This document shows positions 24,677 through 33,836 of a DNA stretch of 64,000 bases, in pieces. The DNA lies in NCBI RefSeq assembly GCF_900100955.1, contig NZ_FNCC01000006.1, positions 1 through 64,000 on the forward strand, given 5' to 3'. The translations under genes were made by a program, and so were the position numbers. Below the pieces are notes generated by a model. The model was not told where the DNA came from, ran no database searches, and saw only the letters and a program-made list of their open reading frames with translations. The stretch is from Lentzea fradiae. Lineage in GTDB: Bacteria; Actinomycetota; Actinomycetes; Mycobacteriales; Pseudonocardiaceae. Each line of letters begins with the position of its first letter. Position 1 is the first letter of the stretch.

Positions 24677-25804
24677 CTAGCGATGCAAGGGCACCAGGTC
24701 ATCCGCGTGCACGACCTCGCGACGCTGCTCCTCCGGCAGGTCGTGGGTCTTGCGGCCGATCAGCGACGGCAGCTCCGCCGAGTCGTAGCCGACGACGCCG
24801 CGGGCCACGACCTCGCCCGCGAGACTGAGCAGCTCCACGACGTCGCCCGCCTCGAAGTCGCCGTCGACACCGGTGATCCCGGCGGCCAGCAGCGAACGAC
24901 GCCTGCCGACGACCGCGGCGACCGCGCCGTCGTCGAGGTGCAGACGGCCGTTGGCGTCGGTGGCGTAGCCGAGCCAGAAACGGCGGGCGGATAGACGGGA
25001 ACCCGTGGGGGCGAACGCGGTGCCGACGTCGGCGGTGGTGAGAGCACGGGCCGCCTCGGTGGCGCCGGTGAGCAGCACCGGGATGCCTGCCGACGAGGCC
25101 AGACGGGCAGCGGCGAGCTTCGAGGCCATGCCGCCGGTGCCGAGTCCGGACGCGCCGGCGCTGCCCGCCTGCACACCGTCCACATCGGACGCCGACGCCA
25201 CCTCGGAGATGCGCACGGCACCGGGCTTGCGCGGGTCGCCGGAGTACAGGGCGTCCACGTCGGACAGCAGGAACAGCGCGTCCGCGCCGATCAGGTGGGC
25301 CACCAGCGCGGCGAGGCGGTCGTTGTCACCGAAGCGGATCTCCTCGGTGGCCACGGTGTCGTTCTCGTTCACGACCGGCACCGTGCCGAGCGCCAGCAGC
25401 CTGTCGAACGTGCGCTGCGCGTTGCGGTAGTGGGAACGGCGCACCACGTCGTCCGCGGTCAGCAGGACCTGGCCGACGGTCAGCGAGTAGCGGCCGAACG
25501 AGTTCGCGTAGGCGTGCGCGAGCGTCAGCTGCCCGACGCTCGCGGCGGCCTGCTGCGTCGCGAGGTCTCGCGGGCGGCGGGAGATCCGCAGCGGCGCCAG
25601 GCCGGCAGCGATGGCACCCGAGGACACCAGCACCACCTGGCTGCCCGCCGCGGTCCTGGCGGCGAGGGCGTCGACCAGCGCGTCGAGACGCGCCGGGTCG
25701 AGGCCACCTTCCGCCGTTGTCAGAGACGAAGAACCGACCTTCACCACGATGCGGTGCGCGGAGGCGATAGCGGTTCTTGCCGGTGAGACCACGGGGGCCG
25801 TCAC
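24677..25804 (-). CDS. proB: Glutamate 5-kinase
   Basis: A 375-residue enzyme for the first step of proline synthesis. The amino-acid-kinase domain has [12 protein letters not shown] (about 19-30), [31 protein letters not shown] (substrate/ATP region) and [17 protein letters not shown]-terminal PUA domain (about 280-375) is present. The GTG start at 25804 follows obg by 3 nt; the GAGGAG encoding the last two glutamates of Obg serves as its ribosome-binding site. Feedback inhibition by proline is known for the family. Confidence 0.97.
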   Translation of the reverse strand: MTAPVVSPARTAIASAHRIVVKVGSSSLTTAEGGLDPARLDALVDALAARTAAGSQVVLVSSGAIAAGLAPLRISRRPRDLATQQAAASVGQLTLAHAYANSFGRYSLTVGQVLLTADDVVRRSHYRNAQRTFDRLLALGTVPVVNENDTVATEEIRFGDNDRLAALVAHLIGADALFLLSDVDALYSGDPRKPGAVRISEVASASDVDGVQAGSAGASGLGTGGMASKLAAARLASSAGIPVLLTGATEAARALTTADVGTAFAPTGSRLSARRFWLGYATDANGRLHLDDGAVAAVVGRRRSLLAAGITGVDGDFEAGDVVELLSLAGEVVARGVVGYDSAELPSLIGRKTHDLPEEQRREVVHADDLVPLHR

Positions 25805-25807
25805 TTC

Positions 25808-27268
25808 TTACTCCTCGCTGAAGTCACCGTGGTCGTCGCCGTGGTCTCCGGGCGCGCGACGGGCCTTCCTGAGGGCCTTGCGCTCGGTGGCGCCGATGCG
25901 GTCGTTGCGCTCGAGACGGGCGTCCGTGCCCCGTCCGGTCATCGTCATCGCGATGCCGGCCGGGGTCGTCGGCTCCCAGTCGAACACGAGGTCGCCGATG
26001 GTGACCTGGCAGCCGGGAACGGCGCCCATCTTCACGAGCTTGTCCTCGACGCCCAGCCTGTTCAGGCGGTCCGCGAGGTAACCGACGGCTTCGTCGTTGG
26101 AGAAGTCGGTCTGGCGGATCCAGCGCTCGGGGCGGTCGCCCCGCACGATGAACCCACCCTCGACCGAGGGGTCCTCGGTCACGGTGTAGCCCTCGTCGTC
26201 CACGGCGGTCGGCCGCAGGACGATCCGGGTCGATTCCTTCTTCGGCTGGGCCTCGCGGTACTCCCGCACGATGTCGGCCAGCGCGAACGACAGCTCGCGC
26301 AGACCCTTGCGGGACACCGTCGACACCTCGAAGACCGGCAGGCCGCGGGCCTCGATCTCCGGGCGGACGATGTCGGCGAGGTCCTGCGCGTCCGGGATGT
26401 CCACCTTGTTCAGGATCACCACGCGCGGCCGGTCGGCGAAGTTCCCGCCCATCGACGGCGTGTACTCGGCGAGCTCCTTCTCGAGCGCGTCGATGTCCGC
26501 CAGCGGGTCGCGGCCCGGCTCGTACGTCGCGCAGTCGACGACGTGCGCGAGCACGGCCGTGCGCTCGATGTGGCGCAGGAACTCCAGGCCGAGGCCCTTG
26601 CCCTGCGACGCGCCGGGGATGAGGCCGGGGACGTCGGCCATCGTGAAGATGGTCTCGCCCGCGGTGATCACGCCGAGGTTCGGCATCAGGGTGGTGAACG
26701 GGTAGTCGGCGATCTTCGGCTTGGCCGCGGACAGCACCGAGATCAGCGAAGACTTGCCGGCCGACGGGAACCCGAGCAGGCCGACGTCCGCGACGGACTT
26801 GAGCTCCAGCACCAGGTCACGGGTCTCGCCCGGCTCACCGAGCAGCGCGAAACCGGGGGCCTTGCGGGCCTTGGACGCCAGCGAGGCGTTGCCCAGGCCA
26901 CCACGGCCACCCGCGGCGGCGATGAGCGTGGTGCCCTCACCGACGAGGTCCGCGACGACCTCGCCGTCCTCGGTCAGCACGACGGTGCCGTCCGGGACGC
27001 GCAGGACCAGGTCCTCGCCGTTGGCTCCGTCACGGTTCGCGCCCGCGCCCGCCTTGCCGTTGGTGGCGGAGGCGTGCGGGCGGAAGTGGAAGTCGAGCAG
27101 GGTGTGTACCTGCGAGTCGACGACGAGGACGACGTTGCCGCCGCTGCCCCCGTTGCCGCCGTCCGGGCCGCCGAGCGGCTTGAACTTCTCGCGGTGCACT
27201 GAAGCACAACCGTTGCCCCCGTTGCCGGCGGCAGCGTGGATCACCACCCGGTCTACGAAGCGGGCCAC
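25808..27268 (-). CDS. obg: GTPase Obg/CgtA
   Basis: A 486-residue essential GTPase acting in 50S assembly and stress signalling. The glycine-rich Obg fold begins [20 protein letters not shown]1 is [11 protein letters not shown]3 is [11 protein letters not shown]4 is NKVDIPD. The OCT domain ends in the actinobacterial acid-rich tail [13 protein letters not shown]. The GTG start at 27268 gives the standard N-terminus, preceded by AAGGGAAG. It follows rpmA by 106 bp and is in the conserved rplU-rpmA-obg-proB order. Confidence 0.97.
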   Translation of the reverse strand: MARFVDRVVIHAAAGNGGNGCASVHREKFKPLGGPDGGNGGSGGNVVLVVDSQVHTLLDFHFRPHASATNGKAGAGANRDGANGEDLVLRVPDGTVVLTEDGEVVADLVGEGTTLIAAAGGRGGLGNASLASKARKAPGFALLGEPGETRDLVLELKSVADVGLLGFPSAGKSSLISVLSAAKPKIADYPFTTLMPNLGVITAGETIFTMADVPGLIPGASQGKGLGLEFLRHIERTAVLAHVVDCATYEPGRDPLADIDALEKELAEYTPSMGGNFADRPRVVILNKVDIPDAQDLADIVRPEIEARGLPVFEVSTVSRKGLRELSFALADIVREYREAQPKKESTRIVLRPTAVDDEGYTVTEDPSVEGGFIVRGDRPERWIRQTDFSNDEAVGYLADRLNRLGVEDKLVKMGAVPGCQVTIGDLVFDWEPTTPAGIAMTMTGRGTDARLERNDRIGATERKALRKARRAPGDHGDDHGDFSEE

Positions 27269-27374
27269 GGAACTACTTCCCTTCAAAGTCTTGAACAAAG
27301 CGACGAGGGGCGAGCCGGCTGACCGGTCCCGCCCCTCGTCGAGGTGTCTCACTGTCGTTGCGGAGCGGTCTTCC

Positions 27375-27632
27375 TCAGACCGCGACCGGAACGATGTTGA
27401 CGGTCTTGCGACCACGCTTCATGCCGAACTCCACCGCACCGGGCAGAAGGGCGAACAGCGTGTCGTCCTTGCCGATGCCGACGCCGACGCCGGGGTGGAA
27501 CTTGGTGCCGCGCTGGCGGATCAGGATCTCGCCGGCCTTGACGACCTGACCACCGAACCGCTTCACACCCAGGTACTGGGGGTTGGAGTCACGGCCGTTG
27601 CGGGAACTGGACGCACCCTTTTTGTGTGCCAT
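27375..27632 (-). CDS. rpmA: 50S ribosomal protein L27
   Basis: An 85-residue protein beginning [20 protein letters not shown], the L27 signature whose N-terminal arm reaches the peptidyl-transferase centre, followed by [15 protein letters not shown]. No Firmicute-type N-terminal cleavage extension is present. It lies 14 bp downstream of rplU in the same operon. Confidence 0.98.
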   Translation of the reverse strand: MAHKKGASSSRNGRDSNPQYLGVKRFGGQVVKAGEILIRQRGTKFHPGVGVGIGKDDTLFALLPGAVEFGMKRGRKTVNIVPVAV

Positions 27633-27646
27633 GAGAAGTCAGGTCC

Positions 27647-27958
27647 TCACTTACCGGTGATGCCGGTGACCTCGACGCGGGTCAGCTTCTGACGGTGACC
27701 CTGTCGCTTGTGGTAGCCGGTCTTGTTCTTGAACTTGTGGATGCGGATCTTCGGGCCCTTGGTGTGCTCGACGACCTTGCCGGTCACCGAGAACTTCTCC
27801 AGAGCCGCAGCGTCGGCGGTGACGTCAGTGCCGTCGACCACGAGCAGCGTCTGGAGGGAGATTTCGGTGCCCGGCTCGCCCTCGAGCTTCTCGACCTCGA
27901 CGATGTCGCCGACAGCGACCTTGTACTGCTTGCCGCCGGTCTTGACGATCGCGTACAT
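27647..27958 (-). CDS. rplU: 50S ribosomal protein L21
   Basis: A 103-residue protein, [20 protein letters not shown] at the N-terminus and the C-terminal [19 protein letters not shown] signature. L21 binds 23S rRNA near domain VI. First gene of rplU-rpmA(-obg-proB). The 240 bp upstream to rne hold the rne terminator and presumably the operon promoter; no defined L21 leader was recognised. Confidence 0.98.
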   Translation of the reverse strand: MYAIVKTGGKQYKVAVGDIVEVEKLEGEPGTEISLQTLLVVDGTDVTADAAALEKFSVTGKVVEHTKGPKIRIHKFKNKTGYHKRQGHRQKLTRVEVTGITGK

Positions 27959-28154
27959 CAGGACGGAAGTCTCCTGCTACTCGATGGTGACGGGCCGTGC
28001 GCCAACCCGTCTGCGAGAAACCAGCAGAGGGGGCATACGACAGGACCCGTCGGATGGCGGGCCGTCGTCAAGGTTACGGGAGTGGGTACTTCCGGAGCAA
28101 ACCGGGGTGCCCGGATCGGGTTTCCGCAGGCTGTGCGGTCCCTCACAACGCGAA

Positions 28155-28182
28155 ACCGGGGCCGCCCGCAGGCGACCCCGGT
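28155..28182 (-). terminator. rne terminator
   Basis: An imperfect stem ACCGGGG-c-CGCC / GGCG-a-CCCCGGT with a 4-nt loop lies 18 bp after the rne stop; on the minus strand it is followed by TTTCG. It separates rne from rplU. Confidence 0.65.
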
Positions 28183-28199
28183 CCCGTGTTCTCCGCGTG

Positions 28200-31100
28200 T
28201 CAGTCCTCCTGGACCGGCGGTCCCGCGGGCCGCGACACGGCGCGGCGCCTGCGGGTGGTGGTGACCACCGGCGGGGGCAGCTGGACCTCCGGCTGCTTCG
28301 GCACCTCGACGACCACCGGAGCGGGCGCCTCGACGGCCACCGGGGCACCGGCGGCACGCTTGGCCGCACGACGCCTCGGACGGGCCGCGGGAGCCTCCAC
28401 AGGAGCCGCGGGGGCCTGCGCCACGGGTTCGGGCGCGGCGACCGGCTGCGGGGCCTCCACGGGCTCCTGACCGGCCTCGGGCTTGGGCTGCTGGGCACCG
28501 ATGCGACCCGTCACGGCGGGCTGCTGCGCGCCGATCCTGCCGGTCACCGCGGGCTGCTGCGCGCCGATCCGGCCCGTCACGGCCGGCTGCTGGGCACCGA
28601 TGCGACCGGTCACGACCGGCTGCTCGGGTTCCGGCGCGACCGGCTCGACGAGCTCCTCCACCGACTCCTCGACGACCGGGTCGGTCTCGATCGGCTCCGG
28701 GTCCTCGGCGACCTCGTGCGGCACGTGGCCGTTGAGCACCTGCTCCTCGGCGACGACCGCGTCGACGACGGCCTGCTGCTCCTTGTCGCGGCCACGACGG
28801 CGGCGACGGCGACGGCCGTGGCCCTCGTGCTCCTGGTCGGCCGCGACGACGTCCTCGGAGACGTCCTCCGGCTCGCCCCGCTCGACGACCTCGGGCTCGG
28901 CCGGTGCCGCGGGGGCCTCGACGGCGGCCTCGACGACCTCGGTCGTCTCGGTCGTCTCGGGCGCCTGGTCGCCGCCCTTGTTGCGGCGGGACTTGCGGCC
29001 ACCGCCCTGCTGCGGCTGCTGCTGGCCGCCACCGTTGCCACCGCCGTGCGAGTGCACCGGCTCGGTGGACACGACCACGCCGCGACCGCGGCAGTGCTCA
29101 CACGTCTGGCTGAACGCCTCGAGCAGGCCAGTGCCGACCCGCTTGCGGGTCATCTGCACGAGGCCGAGCGAGGTGACCTCGGCGACCTGGTGACGCGTGC
29201 GGTCGCGGCCCAGGCACTCGGTCAGGCGGCGCAGCACCAGGTCGCGGTTCGACTCGAGCACCATGTCGATGAAGTCGATGACGATGATGCCGCCGATGTC
29301 GCGCAGCCGGAGCTGGCGGACGATCTCCTCCGCCGACTCCAGGTTGTTGCGGGTGACGGTCTCCTCGAGGTTGCCGCCCGACCCGGTGAACTTGCCGGTG
29401 TTGACGTCGATGACCGTCATCGCCTCGGTGCGGTCGATGATCAGGTAGCCGCCGGAGGGCAGCCAGACCTTGCGGTCGAGCGCCTTCATCAGCTGCTCGT
29501 CGATGCGGTACTCGACGAACGCGTCGTTGTTGCCGACGTGCTTCTTCAGGCGGTCCTGCAGGTCCGGCGCCACGTGGCGGACGTAGCCGTCGATGACGTC
29601 CCACGCCTCGTCGCCTTGGACGACGAGCTGGGCGAAGTCCTCGGTGAACAGGTCGCGGACGACCTTCACCAGCAGGTCCGGCTCCTCGTAGAGCAGCGTC
29701 GGGGCCTTGGTGGAGGTGCTCTCGGACTTCTCCTTGATGACCTTCCACTGCGCCTGCAGGCGGGTGACGTCGCGCGCCAGCTCCTCCTCGGAGATGCCCT
29801 CCGAGGCGGTGCGGATGATCACGCCGGCGTCCTCGGGGACGACCCTCTTCAGGATGTCCTTGAGGCGCTTGCGCTCGTTGTCCGGCAGCTTGCGGCTGAT
29901 GCCGGTGGCACCGCCGCCCGGCACGTAGACCAGGAAGCGGCCGGGGAGGCTGATCTGGGTGGTGAGGCGGGCGCCCTTGTGGCCGACCGGGTCCTTGGTG
30001 ACCTGCACCAGCACCGAGTCGCCGCTGGACAGCGCCTGCTCGATCTTGCGGGACTTGCCCTCGAGACCGGCGGCGTCCCAGTCGACCTCACCGGCGTAGA
30101 GCACGGCGTTGCGGCCGCGGCCGATGTCGATGAACGCGGCCTCCATGCTCGGCAGCACGTTCTGCACGCGGCCGAGGTACACGTTGCCGACGATCGAGCC
30201 GCTGCCCGACGACGTGACGAAGTGCTCGACCAGCACGCCGTCTTCCAGCACGCCGATCTGGGTGCGGTCGCCGCGCTCGCGGACGACCATCGTGCGGGCC
30301 ACGGCCTCGCGACGGGCCAGGAACTCGGCCTCGGTGAGCACCGGGGCACGGCGGCGACCGGCCTCACGGCCGTCGCGGCGGCGCTGGCGCTTGGCCTCCA
30401 GGCGCGTCGAGCCGCGGATGCTGCGCACCTCGCTCTGCGCGGCCTCGGAGTCGGCCTTGTCGTCGCGCGCGTCGCGGACGTGCACGACCGTGTTCGGCGG
30501 GTCGTCCTCGGACGAGACCTCCTCGTCCGCGCCGGTCTTGCGGCGACGGCGGCGGCGACGGCGGCGGGTCGAGCCCTCCTCGCCCTCGTCCTCGGTCTCG
30601 TCGGCGGCCTCGGACTCCTGCGCGGCCTCGGCGTCCTCCGCCGGGGTCTCGTCGGTCTCCTCGGTGCCCGCCTCGGCGTCGGTGCCCTTGCCGCGGCCAC
30701 GGCCACGACGGCCGCGGCGGCGGCGACGGCGGCCGTCGCCCTCGTCGTCACCCTCGGCCTCGGCGGCGTCGAGCTCGTCGGCCGCGATCTCACCGACGGA
30801 CTTCTCGTCCTCCGCCGGCTCCTCCTCGGCCTCGACGACGAACGGCGACGCGGCCGCCTTCGGGCGCTCGATCGGCTGCGGCGGCATGAAGACCGCGGTC
30901 GGCGGCGCGAAGACCGGTGCGAGCGCCGGGGCCTCGAACGCCGGCACGGCCGGCGGCTCGAAGTCCTCGGTGACCTCACCGGTCACGACGTCGTCCCAGT
31001 CCACGAGGGTCTCGGCGACCTTCAGGGCGACGTCGCGGCTCACGCTCGACTGCGCGCTGCGGGCGACCTCACCGAGGTCGGCCAGCGCCGTCATCACGTC

Positions 31101-31232
31101 CTTGCTGCTGACGTCCAGCAGCTTCGCCAGTGCGTGGACCCGCAGCTTCTCGGGCAGGTCCGCGAGTTCAGGGCGTGCGGAAACCACACCCTGCCCGCCG
31201 GTTCCACCGGCAGGCTGTTCCGTGTTCGACAT
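28200..31232 (-). CDS. rne: Ribonuclease E/G
   Basis: A 1,010-residue endoribonuclease of RNA processing and decay. The catalytic core is central, as in other actinobacteria: an S1 RNA-binding domain (about 345-440, IVGNVYLGRVQNVLPSMEAA), the DNase I-like site IGGIIVIDFIDM with the metal aspartates (about 645-655), and a zinc-link CEHCRGRG (about 708-715). The flanks are disordered and charged, with arginine runs and acidic patches likely to bind RNA and partners. The C-terminus has a 10-residue unit (AVTGRIGAQQ) repeated four times. Start at 31232 has GGAGGAG upstream. Mycobacterial RNase E has the same central-core layout. Confidence 0.96.
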   Translation of the reverse strand: MSNTEQPAGGTGGQGVVSARPELADLPEKLRVHALAKLLDVSSKDVMTALADLGEVARSAQSSVSRDVALKVAETLVDWDDVVTGEVTEDFEPPAVPAFEAPALAPVFAPPTAVFMPPQPIERPKAAASPFVVEAEEEPAEDEKSVGEIAADELDAAEAEGDDEGDGRRRRRRGRRGRGRGKGTDAEAGTEETDETPAEDAEAAQESEAADETEDEGEEGSTRRRRRRRRRKTGADEEVSSEDDPPNTVVHVRDARDDKADSEAAQSEVRSIRGSTRLEAKRQRRRDGREAGRRRAPVLTEAEFLARREAVARTMVVRERGDRTQIGVLEDGVLVEHFVTSSGSGSIVGNVYLGRVQNVLPSMEAAFIDIGRGRNAVLYAGEVDWDAAGLEGKSRKIEQALSSGDSVLVQVTKDPVGHKGARLTTQISLPGRFLVYVPGGGATGISRKLPDNERKRLKDILKRVVPEDAGVIIRTASEGISEEELARDVTRLQAQWKVIKEKSESTSTKAPTLLYEEPDLLVKVVRDLFTEDFAQLVVQGDEAWDVIDGYVRHVAPDLQDRLKKHVGNNDAFVEYRIDEQLMKALDRKVWLPSGGYLIIDRTEAMTVIDVNTGKFTGSGGNLEETVTRNNLESAEEIVRQLRLRDIGGIIVIDFIDMVLESNRDLVLRRLTECLGRDRTRHQVAEVTSLGLVQMTRKRVGTGLLEAFSQTCEHCRGRGVVVSTEPVHSHGGGNGGGQQQPQQGGGRKSRRNKGGDQAPETTETTEVVEAAVEAPAAPAEPEVVERGEPEDVSEDVVAADQEHEGHGRRRRRRRGRDKEQQAVVDAVVAEEQVLNGHVPHEVAEDPEPIETDPVVEESVEELVEPVAPEPEQPVVTGRIGAQQPAVTGRIGAQQPAVTGRIGAQQPAVTGRIGAQQPKPEAGQEPVEAPQPVAAPEPVAQAPAAPVEAPAARPRRRAAKRAAGAPVAVEAPAPVVVEVPKQPEVQLPPPVVTTTRRRRAVSRPAGPPVQED
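28486..28614 (-). repeat. In-frame 30-bp tandem repeat in rne
   Basis: Four consecutive 30-bp units within the rne C-terminal tail encode the decapeptide theme P-A-V-T-G-R-I-G-A-Q (about residues 873-916), the outermost copy starting VVTGRIGAQQ. Units differ at wobble positions (for example CGCGCCGAT versus GGCACCGAT), so the repeat is maintained at protein level. Confidence 0.85.
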
Positions 31233-31252
31233 GCAGCTCCTCCACCCCCGGG

Positions 31253-31403
31253 CGCGTCCCGTGAGGACGCGGCCGCGCAGGGGCCTCTCTTGTCTCTCTC
31301 CACCGCTGCTCGCGGCGGGAATCCTTGCCTCGCGCGCAGTGGCGTGGCGCCTCGGCGGGCGCACGCTTGCGCAGGTCCCACGACGACGCCGCTGTCAGCG
31401 TCG
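31253..31403 (-). promoter_or_regulatory. Structured rne 5' leader
   Basis: The 222-bp gap upstream of rne has no gene but two perfect hairpins: CGCGTCC/GGACGCG (31253-31259, 31265-31271) just before the Shine-Dalgarno, and CGACGC/GCGTCG (31384-31389, 31398-31403). A structured leader would fit autoregulation of rne by mRNA cleavage, as known in Escherichia coli; here it is only inferred. Confidence 0.35.
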
Positions 31404-31454
31404 CTCCTCCTGTTTGCGACGAGGCCAGAACCAATCAGACACCGTCTGCGCTCG

Positions 31455-32180
31455 TCAGGACTCCTTGTCCTGCTGGAGCGGGTCCACCAGCCTGCCTTCG
31501 TCGTCGAGCCGTCCCTGCGCCATCCGGGTTGCTCTCGCAGGTACCGGCGGCACGAGATCGGCGACGACACGAAGCGCATTCAGCACGTCGTCGGGTCGGA
31601 CGGTAGGCGTTACCTGCCGCACGACCGTCATGAGTATCCCACACGGTTGTGACAATGCGGGCTCATCGTGTCCGGCATCGCTCGAACGTGGTTCGACCAG
31701 CGCCGACACGATGGCGGGCCGCACGTCGATCACCTTCTTGCCGTCCTTGGTGAGCCGTTCGACCTCCACCTCGCCGGCGGCCAGCAGCGCGGCCACCGCC
31801 TCGGCCAGCGCATCGGGCTCGACGCCGTCGAGCTCGATCCGCCACTCACTCGCGTCGATCCGCTCCGTGAGGTTGCCCCCGCGGGCCTGCACGACGTCGA
31901 CGACGTCGATGCCGGGCGGCAGCGCCTCGTCGAGCGCCGCCTTCAGCGCCTCGGGGTCGACCCGTTCGACGACGGAGACCTCGACGTACTCGGCCTCGCT
32001 CGCGACACCGGTCGGCGCGGCCCCCACCCACGACACCTTCGGGTGAGGGCTGAAGCCCTGGGAGTACGCCATGGGTACGCCTGCCCTGCGCAGCGCTCGT
32101 TCGAACGTACGAGCGATGTCGCGGTGCGAGGTGAAGCGCAGCCTCCCCCGCTTGGTGTAGCGGAGTCGCAGTTTCTGCAC
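31455..32180 (-). CDS. DUF2344 (TIGR03936) radical-SAM-associated protein
   Basis: A 241-residue protein of the TIGR03936/DUF2344 family, recognised by LRLRYTKRGRLRFTSHRDIA at the N-terminus, RAGVPMAYSQGFSPHPKVSW (about 38-57) and an LTKDGKKVIDVRPAI region. Relatives are fused or adjacent to a B12-type radical SAM protein (TIGR03960), also present here at 33837 but separated by a subtilase on the other strand. The exact reaction is unknown, with an RNA or tRNA-like target suspected. The GTG at 32180 gives the usual start; no clear Shine-Dalgarno. It precedes rne on the same strand. Confidence 0.85.
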   Translation of the reverse strand: MQKLRLRYTKRGRLRFTSHRDIARTFERALRRAGVPMAYSQGFSPHPKVSWVGAAPTGVASEAEYVEVSVVERVDPEALKAALDEALPPGIDVVDVVQARGGNLTERIDASEWRIELDGVEPDALAEAVAALLAAGEVEVERLTKDGKKVIDVRPAIVSALVEPRSSDAGHDEPALSQPCGILMTVVRQVTPTVRPDDVLNALRVVADLVPPVPARATRMAQGRLDDEGRLVDPLQQDKES

Positions 32181-32385
32181 GGCGGCGGCAGACGGGTTGT
32201 TGGGCTGGTGGCGGCTCAGTGGTGCTCCCAGGAGTGGTTCCGACGGGTGAGCGGTCCCATCGGCGCAGGCTGTTCGTCCGGTAGGACGGTACCGTGAACT
32301 CGATTCGGAGCGTTCGGCTTGTCTAGATCGTTGTGCGTGGTTACGGTCCGGCTGACTGGACGCCCCGCCGAACTGGAGGTCCCCG

Positions 32386-33804
32386 GTGCCTCTGCTCCAC
32401 CGCGCCAGAGCGGCGGCGATGACCGTGCTGCTCGCGGCAGGGTGCCTGGCGGTGCCGCTGCCCGTCGCCGCGGAGCCGAACGCGCCCGGTTGCATCCAGC
32501 CCGGTCCGCTGCTGCGCTACCTCGTGGTGTTCTCGCAGTTCACGACCGCTGAGGCGGCGGACGCGGAGATCACGCGGGCGTGCGGGACGCCCACCGTCTA
32601 CTACCCCGAGATCGGGGTCGCGGTGGCCACCTCCCCCGACCCCGGCTTCCTGAAGGCGATCGGCCCGCAGCGCGCGTACAGCGCCCAGGCGGAGAGCGTC
32701 GCCAAGCGCTCGCCGAAGCGGAAGAAGGACGACACCGAGCTCTTCCGGGCGTCCGGGCAGCGCTCGGGCGAACAATGGGACATGGATCTCATCAACGCCC
32801 CGGCGGCGCACGAGATCACCACCGGTTCCCGGTCGGTCGTCGTGGGCGTCCTGGACTCCGGTGTCGACGCCCGCCACCCCGACCTGGCCGACGCGCTCGA
32901 CCCCGAGCTGTCCGCCGGTTGCCTGACCGGCAGGCCCGACACCTCGCCGGGCGCGTGGACCCCGACGACCTCCGCCCACGGCACGCACGTCGCGGGCACC
33001 ATCGCCGCCGCTGACGACGGCCGCGGCATCACGGGCGTCGCGCCCGGTGTGCGCATCGCGTCCGTGAAGGTCGTCGACGACGAGGGGTTCATCTACCCCG
33101 AGTACGCGGTGTGCGGGTTCATGTGGGCCGCCGCGCAGGGCATGACCATCACGAACAACAGCTACTTCGTCGACCCGTACCTGTTCACGTGCCAGAGCGC
33201 GCCCGGTCAGCGGGTCGTCTACGAGGCCGTGCGCCGCGCCGTCGACTACGCGACCTCACGCAACGTGCTGCACGTCGCCGCCGCCGGCAACAACGCCGCG
33301 GACCTGTCCCGTCCCGGCCGCGACTCGGTCTCGCCGACGAACGGCGACGCGCAGACGCGTCCGGTCGACCCGACGTGCGTCGTGCTGCCCGCGCAGCTCA
33401 AGAACGTGGTCGGCGTGTCGGCCGTGGAGGCGACGAAGACCAAGGCCGGGTACAGCTCGTACGGCCTCGGTGCGATCGACGTGACGGCGCCTGGCGGCAG
33501 CACGCGGACGCCCGGCGGATGTGTGCTCTCGACCGTGCCGTCCGGCTACGACTACTCGTGCGGCACGTCGATGGCGGCGCCGCACGCGTCCGGAGTGGCG
33601 GCGCTCATCGCGTCCGTGCACCCCGAGGCTGACGCGCTGTCGCTGGGACGCATGTTGAACGCGCAGGCCGACACGCTCGCGTGTCCTGCCGACTACGACC
33701 TCAACGGCACGGGCGTGCAGGACGCGTTCTGCACCGGCTACTCGGAGTACAACTCCTTCTACGGCCACGGCCTCGTGGACGCGCTGGCCGCCGTGAAGAA
33801 GTAA
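32386..33804 (+). CDS. Secreted subtilisin-like serine protease (S8)
   Basis: A 472-residue secreted protease. A Sec signal peptide (about 1-29, AVPLPVAAEP cleavage region) is followed by an inhibitor-like prodomain (LLRYLVVFSQFTTAEAADAE) to about residue 120. The S8 catalytic triad is VLDSGVDARHPD (Asp, about 152), SAHGTHVAGTIAA (His, about 203) and GTSMAAPHASG (Ser, about 392), with the oxyanion AAAGNN. Eight or more cysteines in the mature part suggest disulfides. The GTG at 32386 has GGAGG 6 nt upstream. It sits alone between two otherwise linked radical SAM genes. Confidence 0.95.
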   Translation: MPLLHRARAAAMTVLLAAGCLAVPLPVAAEPNAPGCIQPGPLLRYLVVFSQFTTAEAADAEITRACGTPTVYYPEIGVAVATSPDPGFLKAIGPQRAYSAQAESVAKRSPKRKKDDTELFRASGQRSGEQWDMDLINAPAAHEITTGSRSVVVGVLDSGVDARHPDLADALDPELSAGCLTGRPDTSPGAWTPTTSAHGTHVAGTIAAADDGRGITGVAPGVRIASVKVVDDEGFIYPEYAVCGFMWAAAQGMTITNNSYFVDPYLFTCQSAPGQRVVYEAVRRAVDYATSRNVLHVAAAGNNAADLSRPGRDSVSPTNGDAQTRPVDPTCVVLPAQLKNVVGVSAVEATKTKAGYSSYGLGAIDVTAPGGSTRTPGGCVLSTVPSGYDYSCGTSMAAPHASGVAALIASVHPEADALSLGRMLNAQADTLACPADYDLNGTGVQDAFCTGYSEYNSFYGHGLVDALAAVKK

Positions 33805-33827
33805 GGGGCCCGCTTTCGCGGGCCCCT
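33804..33827. terminator. Bidirectional terminator
   Basis: A perfect 10-bp stem AGGGGCCCGC / GCGGGCCCCT with a TTTC loop begins at the last base of the subtilase stop and lies 10 bp from the convergent radical SAM gene's stop. It can serve both. Confidence 0.85.
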
Positions 33828-33836
33828 CCTCCACCT

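Noticed and set aside
27959-28154. L21 leader RNA upstream of rplU
   Set aside because: Only the position suggests it; no conserved leader structure was recognised.
28486-28614. Regular 30-bp repeats considered as a CRISPR array
   Set aside because: Units are directly adjacent with no spacers, in frame with rne, and no cas genes are present.
27723-31652. A 1,309-codon open frame on the plus strand
   Set aside because: It is the complement of rne; in GC-rich DNA the frame opposite a real gene often stays open. Its product is Leu/Arg/Val-rich repeats with no domain.
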